NCBI RefSeq assembly: GCF_029338275.1
Contig: NZ_CP119789.1
Span: 806,001-870,000, forward strand
Direction of reading: 5' to 3'
Length of the DNA: 64,000 nucleotides
DNA from: Haloarcula ordinaria
GTDB taxonomy: Archaea; Halobacteriota; Halobacteria; Halobacteriales; Haloarculaceae
The notes beneath the pieces were generated by a model that had not been told where the DNA came from, searched no databases, and saw only the letters and a program-made list of their open reading frames with translations. Below, one piece after another: positions 17,661-25,671 of the stretch. The stretch's first letter is position 1, and every line of letters begins with the position of its first letter. Made by a program: the position numbers and the translations under genes.

Positions 17661-18515
17661 TCAGTTACCCTTCTCGATGGGCGCACCGACCAGGTTCCCC
17701 CACTCGGTCCAGGACCCGTCGTAGTTGATGGTGTCGTCGTACCCGAGCAGCTCGTGGAGCGCGAACCAGGCGACCGACGAGCGCTCGCCGATGCGGCAGT
17801 AGGCGACGGTCGTCTGGTCGCCGGTGATTCCCTCTTCGCCGTAGAGCGCTTCCAGTTCGTCGTAGCTCTTGAACGTGCCGTCGTCGTTGGTGACGGCCGC
17901 CCAGGAGATGTTGCGCGCGCCGGGGATGTGGCCGCCGCGCTGGGCGGTCTCCTGCAGTCCGGGGGGTGCGAGGATCTCGCCGGAGAACTCCTCGGGCGAG
18001 CGGACGTCGACGAGCGGGACGTCGCGCTCGATGGCGTTCTCGACGTCCTCGCGGTAGGCGCGGATGGACTCGCGCGGGCCGGAGGCGTGGTACTCCTGCG
18101 TGGAGAACTCCGGAACCTCGTCGGTGAGCTCGTAGTCGTTCTCGTGCCAGTACTCGCGGCCGCCGTCGAGGAGCTTGACGTCGTCGTGGCCGTAGTACTT
18201 GAACTGCCAGTAGGTGTAGGCGGCGAACCAGTTGGAGTTGTCGCCGTAGAGGACTACGGTGGAGTCCTCGGTGATGCCGGCCTCGCCCAGCAGGGCCTCG
18301 AAGTCCTCTTTCGAGAGGATGTCGCGGGTGGTCTGGTCCTGCAGGTCCGTCTCCCAGTTCCAGCCGATGGCACCGGGCGCGTGGCTCTCGTCGTACAGCT
18401 CCGTGTCGACGTCCACCTCGACCAGGCGGTGGGCGGGGTCGTCGCTCTGGAACTCCGCTAGGTGCTCGCTGACCCAGTCGGCCGAGACAAGCACGTCGTT
18501 GGCGTAATCAGTCAT
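17661..18515 (-). CDS. Two-domain thiosulfate/mercaptopyruvate sulfurtransferase
   Basis: 284 residues, two rhodanese domains. The N-terminal inactive domain contains VVLYGDNSNWFAAYTYW. The C-terminal domain has VDVRSPEEFSGE and the active-site loop CRIGERS, where Cys carries the persulfide. The loop matches the thiosulfate-type CRxGxR pattern. Such enzymes move sulfane sulfur to cyanide or to biosynthetic acceptors. A TATA-like TAATATATG on the minus strand (18543-18551) lies about 32 nt from the ATG at 18515. It is divergent from a second two-domain rhodanese with a different active-site loop. Confidence 0.93.
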   Translation of the reverse strand: MTDYANDVLVSADWVSEHLAEFQSDDPAHRLVEVDVDTELYDESHAPGAIGWNWETDLQDQTTRDILSKEDFEALLGEAGITEDSTVVLYGDNSNWFAAYTYWQFKYYGHDDVKLLDGGREYWHENDYELTDEVPEFSTQEYHASGPRESIRAYREDVENAIERDVPLVDVRSPEEFSGEILAPPGLQETAQRGGHIPGARNISWAAVTNDDGTFKSYDELEALYGEEGITGDQTTVAYCRIGERSSVAWFALHELLGYDDTINYDGSWTEWGNLVGAPIEKGN

Positions 18516-18542
18516 AATGCATCCGAGTATTAGATTCCCGGT

Positions 18543-18551
18543 CATATATTA
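18543..18551 (-). promoter_or_regulatory. TATA box of the sulfurtransferase gene
   Basis: TAATATATG on the minus strand, centred about 32 nt upstream of the ATG at 18515. It lies in the 246-base gap between the two divergent rhodanese genes; the rest of that gap shows nothing else I recognise. Confidence 0.6.
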
Positions 18552-18761
18552 CTACGACTTACGGCAGGTTCGGCCACTCGTACCCCCTGACGGCAGATAT
18601 TGCCTCGACTGGCCGACAGATTCGTGTCACACCGTCACAGGGCAGTCACAGACGAGGGGCCGTCGGGTCCCGCGCGAGACGGAAGTACCAGTGAATATTG
18701 CCACTGCCTTCGACCGCCAGCGATGCGAGTTTTCAAGCGGTGCGAGCGGATAGACGGGTCT

Positions 18762-19544
18762 ATGACCGATATCGTCTCCGCCGAGTGGGCTGCGCGGCAC
18801 CTCGACGACCTCCGGGTCGTCGACGTCCGCGACGCCTGGGAGTACGACGGCCTCGGCCACCTGCCGGGCGCAGTGAACGTCCCGTTCGACGAGTTCCGCG
18901 CGGCCGAACACGGGGGGAGCGAGGGGATGTTGCCGACCGAGGCGACGTGGACGGCCCTCCTCTCTGCGGCCGGTATCGACCGTGAGAGCGAGGTGCTCGC
19001 CTACGACGACCACCACGGCGTCTTCGCCGCGCGCTTCCTCGTCACGGCGGAGTTGCTGGGCCACGACCCCGACCGCCTCCACCTGCTCGACGGCGACTTC
19101 TCCAGCTGGCAGCAGGCCCACGCGACGACGGGCGAGGTCCCCGACGTCGACCCGACGGAGTACGTCGTCGAACGGCCCGCCGAGACGCCGCTCGTGGGGG
19201 CCGACGACGTCGCTGCGGCTATCGACGACCCAGACGCCGTGCTGGTCGACACCCGTGACGAGGCCGAGTACGACGCGGGCCACATCCCCGGGGCCGTCCT
19301 GCTGGACTGGCGCGACCTGGTCGACGACGAGACCCGCGGCGTCCTGCCGCGCGATGACGCCCTCGCGGTGCTCGAATCGGCCGGCCTTGTCCCCGAGAAG
19401 CGCGTGGTCCTCTACTGCAACACCGCCCGGCGCATCAGCCACACCTACGTCGTCCTCCGACACCTGGGCTTCGAGGCCGTCGCGTTCTACGAGGGCAGCC
19501 TCACCGAGTGGGAGGCCCAGGACCGCCCGGTCGTCGCCGAGTGA
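18762..19544 (+). CDS. Second two-domain rhodanese-like sulfurtransferase
   Basis: 260 residues. The first rhodanese domain has VVDVRDAWEYDGLGHLPGA and VLAYDDHHGVFAARF. The second has LVDTRDEAEYDAGHIPGAV and the catalytic loop CNTARRIS. The active Cys is present, but the loop differs from the CRIGERS loop of the divergent neighbour, so the acceptor is probably different. I chose the ATG at 18762; an in-frame ATG at 18723 would add 13 residues that do not look conserved. It converges on the AI-2E-family transporter gene with six bases between the stops. Confidence 0.9.
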   Translation: MTDIVSAEWAARHLDDLRVVDVRDAWEYDGLGHLPGAVNVPFDEFRAAEHGGSEGMLPTEATWTALLSAAGIDRESEVLAYDDHHGVFAARFLVTAELLGHDPDRLHLLDGDFSSWQQAHATTGEVPDVDPTEYVVERPAETPLVGADDVAAAIDDPDAVLVDTRDEAEYDAGHIPGAVLLDWRDLVDDETRGVLPRDDALAVLESAGLVPEKRVVLYCNTARRISHTYVVLRHLGFEAVAFYEGSLTEWEAQDRPVVAE

Positions 19545-19550
19545 CCACCG

Positions 19551-20558
19551 TCAGGAGAGCTGCTGTTGCTGTGTCGTGGACTGCTCGTCGGTGACGAGGT
19601 GGAGCAGTTCCACCAGCAGGCCGATGATGACGGGGCCGGCGATGAACCCGATGGCACCGAGCGAGAGCAGCCCGCCGACGAACCCGACGAAGTAGAGACT
19701 GGTCGGCATCCCCGTGGTGTATCGCGCCAGGCGCGGGCGGATGACCGCGTCCGGCATGAACCCGATGACGACCAGCCCGAAGACGGTGACCAGGATGCCG
19801 CCGACCACGTCGCCGGTGACGGCCTGGGCGACGCCGATAGCCACGACGACGATACTCGGGCCCACGATGGGGACGAACTGGAGGATGCCCGCCAGCACCG
19901 CCAGGGCGAACGCGCCCGGGATGCCGAGCACCGCGAAGAACACCCAGGCGACGAGGAAGGTCCCGAAGGCGGTGGCCGCCTGCAGGACGTAGATGGCGTA
20001 CAGCGTCGCGCGCAACCGCTCGTGGAGCCGCCGCAACACGTCGTGGTACGTCGGCGGGACCATCCGGAATATCTCTCCGCGCGGCGCCGTCGGCCGCCAG
20101 AGGATGGCGTAGACGAGGATGGTAAAGAGGACGACCTTCAGCGCGAGCACCGGCGTCTCGCCCGCGAGGCCGACGGCGGCGTCGGTCAGCGCGACCCGGG
20201 CGCTGGTCAGCGCGGCGTTGACTTCGAGGGTGTAGGCCATCCCGCTGACCTCGAACGTCAGGGTGTCGGGCAACTGCTGGAAGAATCGGAACAGGTCCCG
20301 GCGACGCAGATAGACCACCGCCCCGAGCGGGACGGCGATCGCCGTTCCGGCGCCGAAGGCCACGACCGTCGTCACCGCGGCCGCGACTCGCTTCGAGAGG
20401 CCCATGCCGACCAGCCACCCCGACAGCGGATAGAGGACGTAGGCGACGGTGATGGCGAAGAAGATGGTCGCCAGCACGCTCGAGAGCATCGCCATCGCCA
20501 GCAGTACCGCGCCGGCGAGCAACACCGCCAGCACGACTGGTCGTCGGGATTCGCGCAC
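19551..20558 (-). CDS. AI-2E/PerM-family membrane transporter
   Basis: 335 residues from a GTG start, with about seven transmembrane segments. The family signature is the central cluster PGAFALAVLAGILQFVPIVG followed by a long hydrophobic tail with IGFMPDAVIRPRLARYTTGM. Members include autoinducer-2 exporters and PerM permeases; in haloarchaea some act as Na+/H+ antiporter-like proteins. The true substrate is not visible. The methyltransferase gene lies 52 bases upstream on the same strand. Confidence 0.9.
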   Translation of the reverse strand: MRESRRPVVLAVLLAGAVLLAMAMLSSVLATIFFAITVAYVLYPLSGWLVGMGLSKRVAAAVTTVVAFGAGTAIAVPLGAVVYLRRRDLFRFFQQLPDTLTFEVSGMAYTLEVNAALTSARVALTDAAVGLAGETPVLALKVVLFTILVYAILWRPTAPRGEIFRMVPPTYHDVLRRLHERLRATLYAIYVLQAATAFGTFLVAWVFFAVLGIPGAFALAVLAGILQFVPIVGPSIVVVAIGVAQAVTGDVVGGILVTVFGLVVIGFMPDAVIRPRLARYTTGMPTSLYFVGFVGGLLSLGAIGFIAGPVIIGLLVELLHLVTDEQSTTQQQQLS

Positions 20559-20610
20559 AGGCGACGTTCAGCCGGGTGGGAGAAAAGCGTTCCCGCCGGT
20601 TCGACCCGGT

Positions 20611-21291
20611 CTAGCGGTTCACGCCGACGGTGACGAGGGTGCCGTACTCGCGGTAGCGCTCGACCATCGCCTCGCGCGTGTCCCACTCCTCCGTGGGGAA
20701 GGCGTCGGCCGGCGGAATCGCTATCTCTCGGTCGGGGACGTTGTCCTGGACGGCCACGGCCAGCCCCGCGTCCGCGAAGGCCGCGCGGTACTCGGCGGTG
20801 CTCCAACGGGTCATCGGCACCTCGACCAGTTCGTCCCAGTGGTGCGAGTGGACGTTCTCCTCGTAGTAGTTGACCGCACAGTGGAACGTGCCGCCGGGGC
20901 GCAGGACCCGCGCGACCTCCGCGAGGACGGCGTGTGGGTCGCCCGCGTAGTAGAACGCCTCCATCGAGAAGCAGTGGTCGACGCTGTCGTCGGCAAAGGG
21001 CAGGTGTTCGAAGTCCCCCACCAGGAAGCCCACGTCGGGGTCGTCGGTGTACGAGCGGGCGTTCTCGGCCATCGCGGGCGAGGCGTCGATGCCGTAGGCC
21101 CGGCCGGCGCCTTTCGTCTGCTTGAGTGCACGGCCGGCGTAGCCGCTGCCACACCCAAGGTCGAGGACGGTGTCGCCTTCCTCGACGGGCATCCGGGCCA
21201 GCACGTGCTTGGCCGTGTGCCAGTGGCGGTCCTCCATCCCGCGGTCCTTGCCGGCGGCCGCCCACTCGTCGAACTCGTCGCTGACGCTCAT
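20611..21291 (-). CDS. SAM-dependent class I methyltransferase
   Basis: 226 residues. The Rossmann-type methyltransferase motifs are clear: motif I VLDLGCGSGYAGRAL, acidic motif II in AYGIDASPAM, FLVGDFEHLPFADDSVD, and LRPGGTFHCAVNYYEEN. The active core resembles UbiE/Methyltransf_11 proteins that act on small molecules. The ATG at 21291 gives MSVSDEFDEWAAAGKD. The substrate is unknown and the neighbours (a transporter and a membrane protein) do not help. Confidence 0.92.
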   Translation of the reverse strand: MSVSDEFDEWAAAGKDRGMEDRHWHTAKHVLARMPVEEGDTVLDLGCGSGYAGRALKQTKGAGRAYGIDASPAMAENARSYTDDPDVGFLVGDFEHLPFADDSVDHCFSMEAFYYAGDPHAVLAEVARVLRPGGTFHCAVNYYEENVHSHHWDELVEVPMTRWSTAEYRAAFADAGLAVAVQDNVPDREIAIPPADAFPTEEWDTREAMVERYREYGTLVTVGVNR

Positions 21292-21368
21292 GTCCGGAGT
21301 CGGGAGCGGGGCGGCCAAACACCCTTCGACTCGATTCCACGCCTGTTATCCGGCCGGGCAATCGAACC

Positions 21369-21815
21369 ATGCACATGGCACGCCGTCGCCGCTACCGCGT
21401 CTCCAACACCGCCCAGCAGGTGGTCGGCGGGTTCCTGCTGGCCGGCCCCTTCGTCGTCACCGAGGAGGTGTGGGTGCTGGCGGCGAACATGCGCTTCTAC
21501 CACGCGCTGCTCGTCGCCGGCATCGTCTTCGCCATCGGCTACGGCGCCCTCTACGAGGCCGACGAGGACCGCGAGGTGGAGGCGGAAGCGGAGGTCGCCG
21601 GGATTCCCATCCGGTTCATCTCGCTGATGGTGGTCTCTTTCGGGTCCGTCGCGGTGCTCGCGCTGGTGTTCACCGCCCCGAACGCCTTCCTCGTCAAGGG
21701 CGGGGTCCTGACCGACCCAACGCGGACCGACGTGGCACTGACGACGCTGAAGGCCGTCGCCGTGGGCGCTATCTTCAGCGTCGTCGGCGCCGCAACCGCA
21801 GACAGCGTCTTCTGA
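21369..21815 (+). CDS. DUF2391-like small integral membrane protein
   Basis: 148 residues with four hydrophobic segments: VVGGFLLAGPFVVTEEVW, the Ala/Leu-rich ALLVAGIVFAIGYGAL, FISLMVVSFGSVAVLALVF and KAVAVGAIFSVVGA. The layout fits DUF2391/TIGR02587 membrane proteins. An ATG two codons downstream (21375) is an equally good start. The function is unknown. The stop is followed at once by a hairpin-rich repeat element. Confidence 0.83.
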   Translation: MHMARRRRYRVSNTAQQVVGGFLLAGPFVVTEEVWVLAANMRFYHALLVAGIVFAIGYGALYEADEDREVEAEAEVAGIPIRFISLMVVSFGSVAVLALVFTAPNAFLVKGGVLTDPTRTDVALTTLKAVAVGAIFSVVGAATADSVF

Positions 21816-21820
21816 GGCCC

Positions 21821-22100
21821 TGTTTAGAAGTGGTGTTTGATTAGGAGATTATGAGTGCAAACAGCCAGAACGCCCCGGTTGGCTCCGGTCGGGGTGGTCC
21901 GAAAGACGGCAATGCCGTCTTTCGAACGACAGCGAGCCGCGGGTCGCGTGGGACCTTCGGTCCCACGTCTTGGTGAGCGGGCCTTGCGCGGCGCTGCGCG
22001 CCGCGAAATCAAGGCGATGAAACCGCCTCGCGGCCCGCGAACCAAAGCCGAGAGCGCGGGGGATTTCTGGCTCTGTGAACCAACAACCGTAACCTAAACG
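21821..22100. repeat. Hairpin-rich intergenic repeat element A
   Basis: This 342-base gene-free stretch (21816-22157) is dominated by one element. The left end reads ACAGCCAGAACGCCCC (21861-21876). The right end, TTTCTGGCTCTGTGAAC (22064-22080), is its imperfect reverse complement, and TGTTTAG/CTAAACG lie further out. Inside is a chain of perfect hairpins, for example GAAAGACGGC/GCCGTCTTTC (21901-21923) and GTGGGACC/GGTCCCAC (21948-21966). The right-end 17-mer recurs exactly in the element at 55760-55850. No transposase is encoded, so it looks like a MITE or a REP-type repeat. Confidence 0.6.
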
Positions 22101-22121
22101 CTGCCCGTCTGGACGGACCCG

Positions 22122-22129
22122 TATACTTA
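22122..22129 (+). promoter_or_regulatory. TATA box upstream of the degenerate RAD55-like gene
   Basis: TATACTTA centred about 32 nt upstream of the ATG at 22158 and just outside the repeat element, so the repeat does not remove the promoter. Confidence 0.55.
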
Positions 22130-22157
22130 ATGTCCGTCGCCCCGCTTTCCGGGACAT

Positions 22158-22736
22158 ATGGAGTACACGCTGGCCATCGACAACACGCCCGACACTGTCG
22201 AGGGCGGGACGGGGATTCTCCTCTTGCATCCGAGTACCGGCGCGACGGACCGACTGGACACCGACTTCCTCTCGACCGACACCGACGCGATGCTGGTCAT
22301 CTCGACGCGGACGACCGCACGCGAGGTCGAACAGAAACTGGAGTACTACGAGGTCGACGAGTCGAAGGCGACCATCCTCGACACGCTCTCGGTCGAACGA
22401 GGCTACACCCGCCGGCAATCGGACGGGGTGAAGTACGTCTCGGCGCCCGACGACCTCGAGGGTATCGTCGAGAGCACCCGGACCTTCCTCGAGAACCACG
22501 AGGGGAAGCTGCGGATCAGCTTCGACTCCGTCACCGAGCTCATCTACTACGCCGACGAGGAGCGCGCCCTGTCGGCCGTCGCCGACATCCTCGACCTGCT
22601 CGAGGAGTACGACGCCGTGGGGATGTTCCACCTGGCCCAGGGCGTCCACGACGCCGAGACGGTCGAACGCTTCCGCGAGGAGTTCGACGGCGTCATCGAG
22701 CTCACGGAGGACGGGACGATAAGCAGCGAGTTCTGA
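22158..22736 (+). CDS. RAD55/DUF7504-like protein without a Walker A motif
   Basis: 192 residues. The overall order of strands and helices resembles the haloarchaeal KaiC/RAD55-like or DUF7504 group: MLVISTRTTAREVEQKLEYY, then a central SFDSVTELIYYADEERA, then GMFHLAQGVHDAET. At the place of the P-loop the sequence is LLHPSTGATDRLDT, without the GxGKT/S needed for nucleotide binding. It may be a structural or regulatory paralogue of the intact ATPase at 11283-11966. Family placement is by pattern, so moderately sure. It has its own promoter. Confidence 0.78.
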   Translation: MEYTLAIDNTPDTVEGGTGILLLHPSTGATDRLDTDFLSTDTDAMLVISTRTTAREVEQKLEYYEVDESKATILDTLSVERGYTRRQSDGVKYVSAPDDLEGIVESTRTFLENHEGKLRISFDSVTELIYYADEERALSAVADILDLLEEYDAVGMFHLAQGVHDAETVERFREEFDGVIELTEDGTISSEF

Positions 22737-22800
22737 GCAACCTGTCAACGACGGCTAATCACTAATCATTAAGAGGGTATAGGCCATCAGGACAGCCTGT

Positions 22801-22959
22801 ATGCCGGAATGCCAGAACTGCGGTAATTTTGTAACGGCTGCCTATGCGCGTGTCTTCACACCGAACGGGGTCGAGAAGCCACGGGTCTGCCCCCAGTGCG
22901 AGGACAAGATTCGCGACGGTGCCGACGTCCGCGAGGCGCGGTCGACGCGACGCGGATAG
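22801..22959 (+). CDS. DUF7563-like zinc-ribbon microprotein
   Basis: 52 residues: MPECQNCGNFVTAAYARVF, then VCPQCEDKIRDG, two CxxC pairs making one zinc ribbon, with a basic C-terminal tail ARSTRRG. A paralogue at 26680-26829 shares the MPECxxCG start, the ARVF segment and the second CPxC pair. The basic tail could contact nucleic acid, which is inference. The ATG is the only sensible start. Confidence 0.82.
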   Translation: MPECQNCGNFVTAAYARVFTPNGVEKPRVCPQCEDKIRDGADVREARSTRRG

Positions 22960-23045
22960 GCGACTACTGGGCGCTCCGTGCCCCTCACTCTCTCACTTCG
23001 TGACCGCGTTTCGGTCACGAACTTCACTTCCTCCCGAGCGTGACC

Positions 23046-24362
23046 TCACTCCCTGGCGTCGGCCACGAGCGCCCGGGCCTCCTGGAAGACGCTGTCGGCC
23101 CGACTCGCCTCACGCGCTTCCGCGGTGACTCGCACCAGCGGCTGGGTGCCACTGGCCCGCAGCAGGAACCAGGCGTCGCCCAGGTCGACGCGGACGCCGT
23201 CCAGCGTCGTCACGTCGTCGTAGGTCTCGAGCACCGTCTCGCGCACGCTATCCATCACCGCTCGCTTCCCGTCGACCTCGATACTGTCCCGGCGGATGGG
23301 GTAGTCCGGGACCTCGGCCGCCCGCTCGGAAAGCGCCCGGGCGGCGTCGAGCGCGGCGACGGTGGCCGCGGCCAGCGGGCCGTCGGGACACAGCGTCCGG
23401 TCGGGCCATATCCACGACCCGCTGGGTTCGCCGCCGAAGGCGACGCCGTCCTCGCTCGCGGCCTCGGCGACGTAGACGTCGCCGACCGGCGTGTACTCGA
23501 CGCCGACGTCCCGTTCCGCGAGGTAATCCGCCACCGCGAGACTCGTGTCGACGGGGACGGCGACCCGCTGGCCGGGGTCGGCCGCCGCGCGGGCGAAGAT
23601 GGCCAGCAGGACGTCCCCGGAGAGGTACGTCCCGTCACCCGCGACTGCCCGCATCCGGTCGGCGTCGCCGTCGTGGGCGACGCCAAGGTCGGCGTCCGAC
23701 TCGGCGACGAGCGTCGCGAGCGACCGGCAGTTCTCGGCTTTCGGTTCGGAGGGGCGGCCGGGGAACGAGCCGTCCGGCTGGGCGTTGAGCGTCTCGACGT
23801 GGCAGCCGAGCGACTGCAACGCCTCGACGCTGACTCCGCCAGCCCCGTTGCCGACGTCGACGACGACGTGACTGTCCAGCGTGTCGCGGTCGAGTGCGTC
23901 GCGGATGGCGTCGGCGTGGCGCTCGCGGGCGTCCCAGCTGTCGAGCCGACCGCTCGCGTCCCAGCCGGCGGGGTCGAACGCCCCGTCGGCGATGCGTTCC
24001 TCGATACGCTCGCGCTTCGCCGCGTCGAACGCCTGACCGCTGGGCTGCCAGAGCTTGATGCCGTTGTCCTCGGGCGGATTGTGACTCGCCGTGACGGAGA
24101 CGCCGGCATCGGCGTCGCGCCAGCCGACCGCCCGGGCGACCGTCGGCGTCGCCGCCAGCCCGAGGTCGACCACGTCGGTGCCGCTCTCGCGGAGGCCGGC
24201 GACCAGCGCCGCCTGCAGGAACTCGCCGCTCTCGCGGGGGTCCCGGCCGACGACGACGCGCTCACAGTCGACGCCCAGCGCCCGACCGACCGAGAGCGCC
24301 AGGTCCGCCGTCACCGTCTCGCCGACCGGCCCACGGATACCGCTCGTTCCGAACAGTGTCAT
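23046..24362 (-). CDS. glmM: Phosphohexomutase (GlmM-like)
   Basis: 438 residues. Alpha-D-phosphohexomutase motifs appear in order: FGTSGIRGPVGE, the phosphoserine loop VTASHNPPEDNGIKL, the metal site HDGDADRMR, the sugar-binding loop FGGEPSGSW and the phosphate-binding RASGTQPLVRV. The opening matches GlmM, which converts glucosamine 6-phosphate to glucosamine 1-phosphate, but archaeal members also act on mannose or glucose phosphates. A second phosphohexomutase lies at 27161-28561, so the two probably divide substrates. Confidence 0.92.
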   Translation of the reverse strand: MTLFGTSGIRGPVGETVTADLALSVGRALGVDCERVVVGRDPRESGEFLQAALVAGLRESGTDVVDLGLAATPTVARAVGWRDADAGVSVTASHNPPEDNGIKLWQPSGQAFDAAKRERIEERIADGAFDPAGWDASGRLDSWDARERHADAIRDALDRDTLDSHVVVDVGNGAGGVSVEALQSLGCHVETLNAQPDGSFPGRPSEPKAENCRSLATLVAESDADLGVAHDGDADRMRAVAGDGTYLSGDVLLAIFARAAADPGQRVAVPVDTSLAVADYLAERDVGVEYTPVGDVYVAEAASEDGVAFGGEPSGSWIWPDRTLCPDGPLAAATVAALDAARALSERAAEVPDYPIRRDSIEVDGKRAVMDSVRETVLETYDDVTTLDGVRVDLGDAWFLLRASGTQPLVRVTAEAREASRADSVFQEARALVADARE

Positions 24363-24413
24363 ACCGGTGACTCGGCCGGGGGCGAAAAGAAGGCTCGGGC
24401 CTCGGCAGCGCGA

Positions 24414-24590
24414 CTACTCGGCCGGCGTCCACTCGCACGACGTGCCCGTAGTCAACTCTGCGTCGTCGATGTGGGCCGCAAGGCAGCCGTAGTTACAGTA
24501 CTGTGCCGCCGGTTCCCCACCGGGGGTCTTCGACAGGAAGAGCGGGTCCTGGTTCTCGATGGCGCACCCGCAGTACGTACACGCGACCAT
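24414..24590 (-). CDS. Small zinc-binding protein (DUF7576-like)
   Basis: 58 residues starting MVACTYCGCAIENQDPLFL with a CxxC(G)C site, then QYCNYGCLAAHIDDAE with two more Cys and a His. This looks like a treble-clef or MYM-like zinc finger. It matches the layout of haloarchaeal DUF7576 in my memory. The start at 24590 removes an in-frame extension that shows no conservation. It is divergent from rpiA, and only 59 bases separate the two starts. Confidence 0.8.
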   Translation of the reverse strand: MVACTYCGCAIENQDPLFLSKTPGGEPAAQYCNYGCLAAHIDDAELTTGTSCEWTPAE

Positions 24591-24649
24591 AGCTGCACAG
24601 AGCAGGTCGGAGAACAAACGTTTTGTCCACGTCTCTCGACCCCTCGCAC

Positions 24650-25330
24650 ATGAAACAGGGCGGCTCCGAGGCGGCGAAGCGGGCGGCCGGCGAGTCGGCG
24701 GCCGAGGTAGTCGAGGACGGGATGGTCGTCGGCCTCGGCACCGGAAGTACCGCGGCCCACGCCATCCGGGCCCTCGGGCGAGCGGTCGACGCCGGGCTGG
24801 ATATCACCGGCGTTCCCACGTCGTTCCAGTCGCGCGAGCTGGCCCGCGAGTGCGGGATTCCGCTCGTGGACCTGGACGCGGCCTCGGTCGACCTCGCCAT
24901 CGACGGGGCCGACGAGGTGGCCGGCGGTGACCTCGTCAAGGGGGGCGGCGCGGCCCACGCACGCGAGAAGGTTGTCGACGCCAGCGCCGACCGCTTCCTC
25001 GTGGTCGCGGACCCGACGAAGCTGGCCGACGCGCTGTCGCATCCGGTGCCGGTCGAGGTACTGCCCGTGGCCCGGACGACCGTCGCCGACGCCGTCCGTG
25101 ACCTGGGTGGTGCCCCGTCGCTCCGCCGCGCCGAGCGGAAGGACGGCCCCGTGGTGACCGACAACGGCAATCTCGTCCTCGACTGCGACTTCGGGACCGT
25201 CGAAGAGCCGGCGCCCCTCGGCCGGGCGCTCGCGGGCACGCCCGGCGCCGTCGAACACGGTCTGTTCATCGGGCTGGCCGACGAACTCCACGTGGGCACC
25301 GAGGACGGCGTCACAGTCCAGGACCTGTAG
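24650..25330 (+). CDS. rpiA: Ribose-5-phosphate isomerase A
   Basis: 226 residues, normal for RpiA, which interconverts ribose 5-phosphate and ribulose 5-phosphate. Signature motifs: VVGLGTGSTAAHAI, GVPTSFQSRELA, DLAIDGADEV and VKGGGAAHAREK with the catalytic acid and lysine. The C-terminal ATP-grasp-like tail ends with GLFIGLADELHVGT. Haloarchaea lack the oxidative pentose phosphate branch, so this enzyme supplies ribose phosphate for nucleotides. The ATG at 24650 gives the usual family N-terminus. Confidence 0.96.
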   Translation: MKQGGSEAAKRAAGESAAEVVEDGMVVGLGTGSTAAHAIRALGRAVDAGLDITGVPTSFQSRELARECGIPLVDLDAASVDLAIDGADEVAGGDLVKGGGAAHAREKVVDASADRFLVVADPTKLADALSHPVPVEVLPVARTTVADAVRDLGGAPSLRRAERKDGPVVTDNGNLVLDCDFGTVEEPAPLGRALAGTPGAVEHGLFIGLADELHVGTEDGVTVQDL

Positions 25331-25389
25331 GCGGTGTCCAGCGCGGCCGCTGGTCGAACTGTGAAAAAATAAAACGGGTACTGACCGCG

Positions 25390-25557
25390 TTACAGGTCGC
25401 GCGGCTGGACCGTCTTGCGGTCGTTCTCGTCGGCTCGACGGGCTGCGTCGTCGAGCAGCTCTCCGACCTCTGCGTCGAGGGCATCGTAGAAGTCCGAGGA
25501 GACGTTCATATCATCGAGCGCTTCCTTCACCGCGGCTTTGACGATTAGGTCTGCCAT
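25390..25557 (-). CDS. Histone-fold microprotein (DUF1931-like)
   Basis: 55 residues: MADLIVKAAVKEALDDMN, then VSSDFYDALDAEVGELLDDA and ending RKTVQPRDL. The helix-strand-helix pattern and the terminal TVQPRDL resemble a short single histone fold of the DUF1931 type. It is more acidic than DNA-wrapping histones, as is usual in halophiles, so it may bind DNA weakly or pair with another protein. A textbook TATA box about 30 nt upstream suggests strong expression. Confidence 0.87.
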   Translation of the reverse strand: MADLIVKAAVKEALDDMNVSSDFYDALDAEVGELLDDAARRADENDRKTVQPRDL

Positions 25558-25582
25558 ACAGGATTCCCATCCGTATGGCTGG

Positions 25583-25592
25583 CTTATATACT
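25583..25592 (-). promoter_or_regulatory. Strong TATA box of the histone-fold gene
   Basis: AGTATATAAG on the minus strand, centred about 30 nt before the ATG at 25557; predicts an almost leaderless transcript. Confidence 0.7.
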
Positions 25593-25658
25593 TTCCCCAA
25601 GATGGGCCCTCTCGTCGCTATTCGCGGCAGTCTGAGCCGGTTTCTTCCCACTGGCGGG

Positions 25659-25665
25659 TTATAAA
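25659..25665 (+). promoter_or_regulatory. Putative TATA box upstream of larB
   Basis: TTATAAA in front of a palindrome. The predicted start of transcription, some 25 nt downstream, falls inside that palindrome. This would leave a leader of about 135 nt before larB. Confidence 0.5.
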
Positions 25666-25671
25666 CCACGG

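Noticed and set aside
21821..22100. Element A as a protein-coding gene (an 80-codon frame from 21855)
   Set aside because: The frame merely crosses hairpins; the structure is palindromic and its ends recur in another intergenic region.
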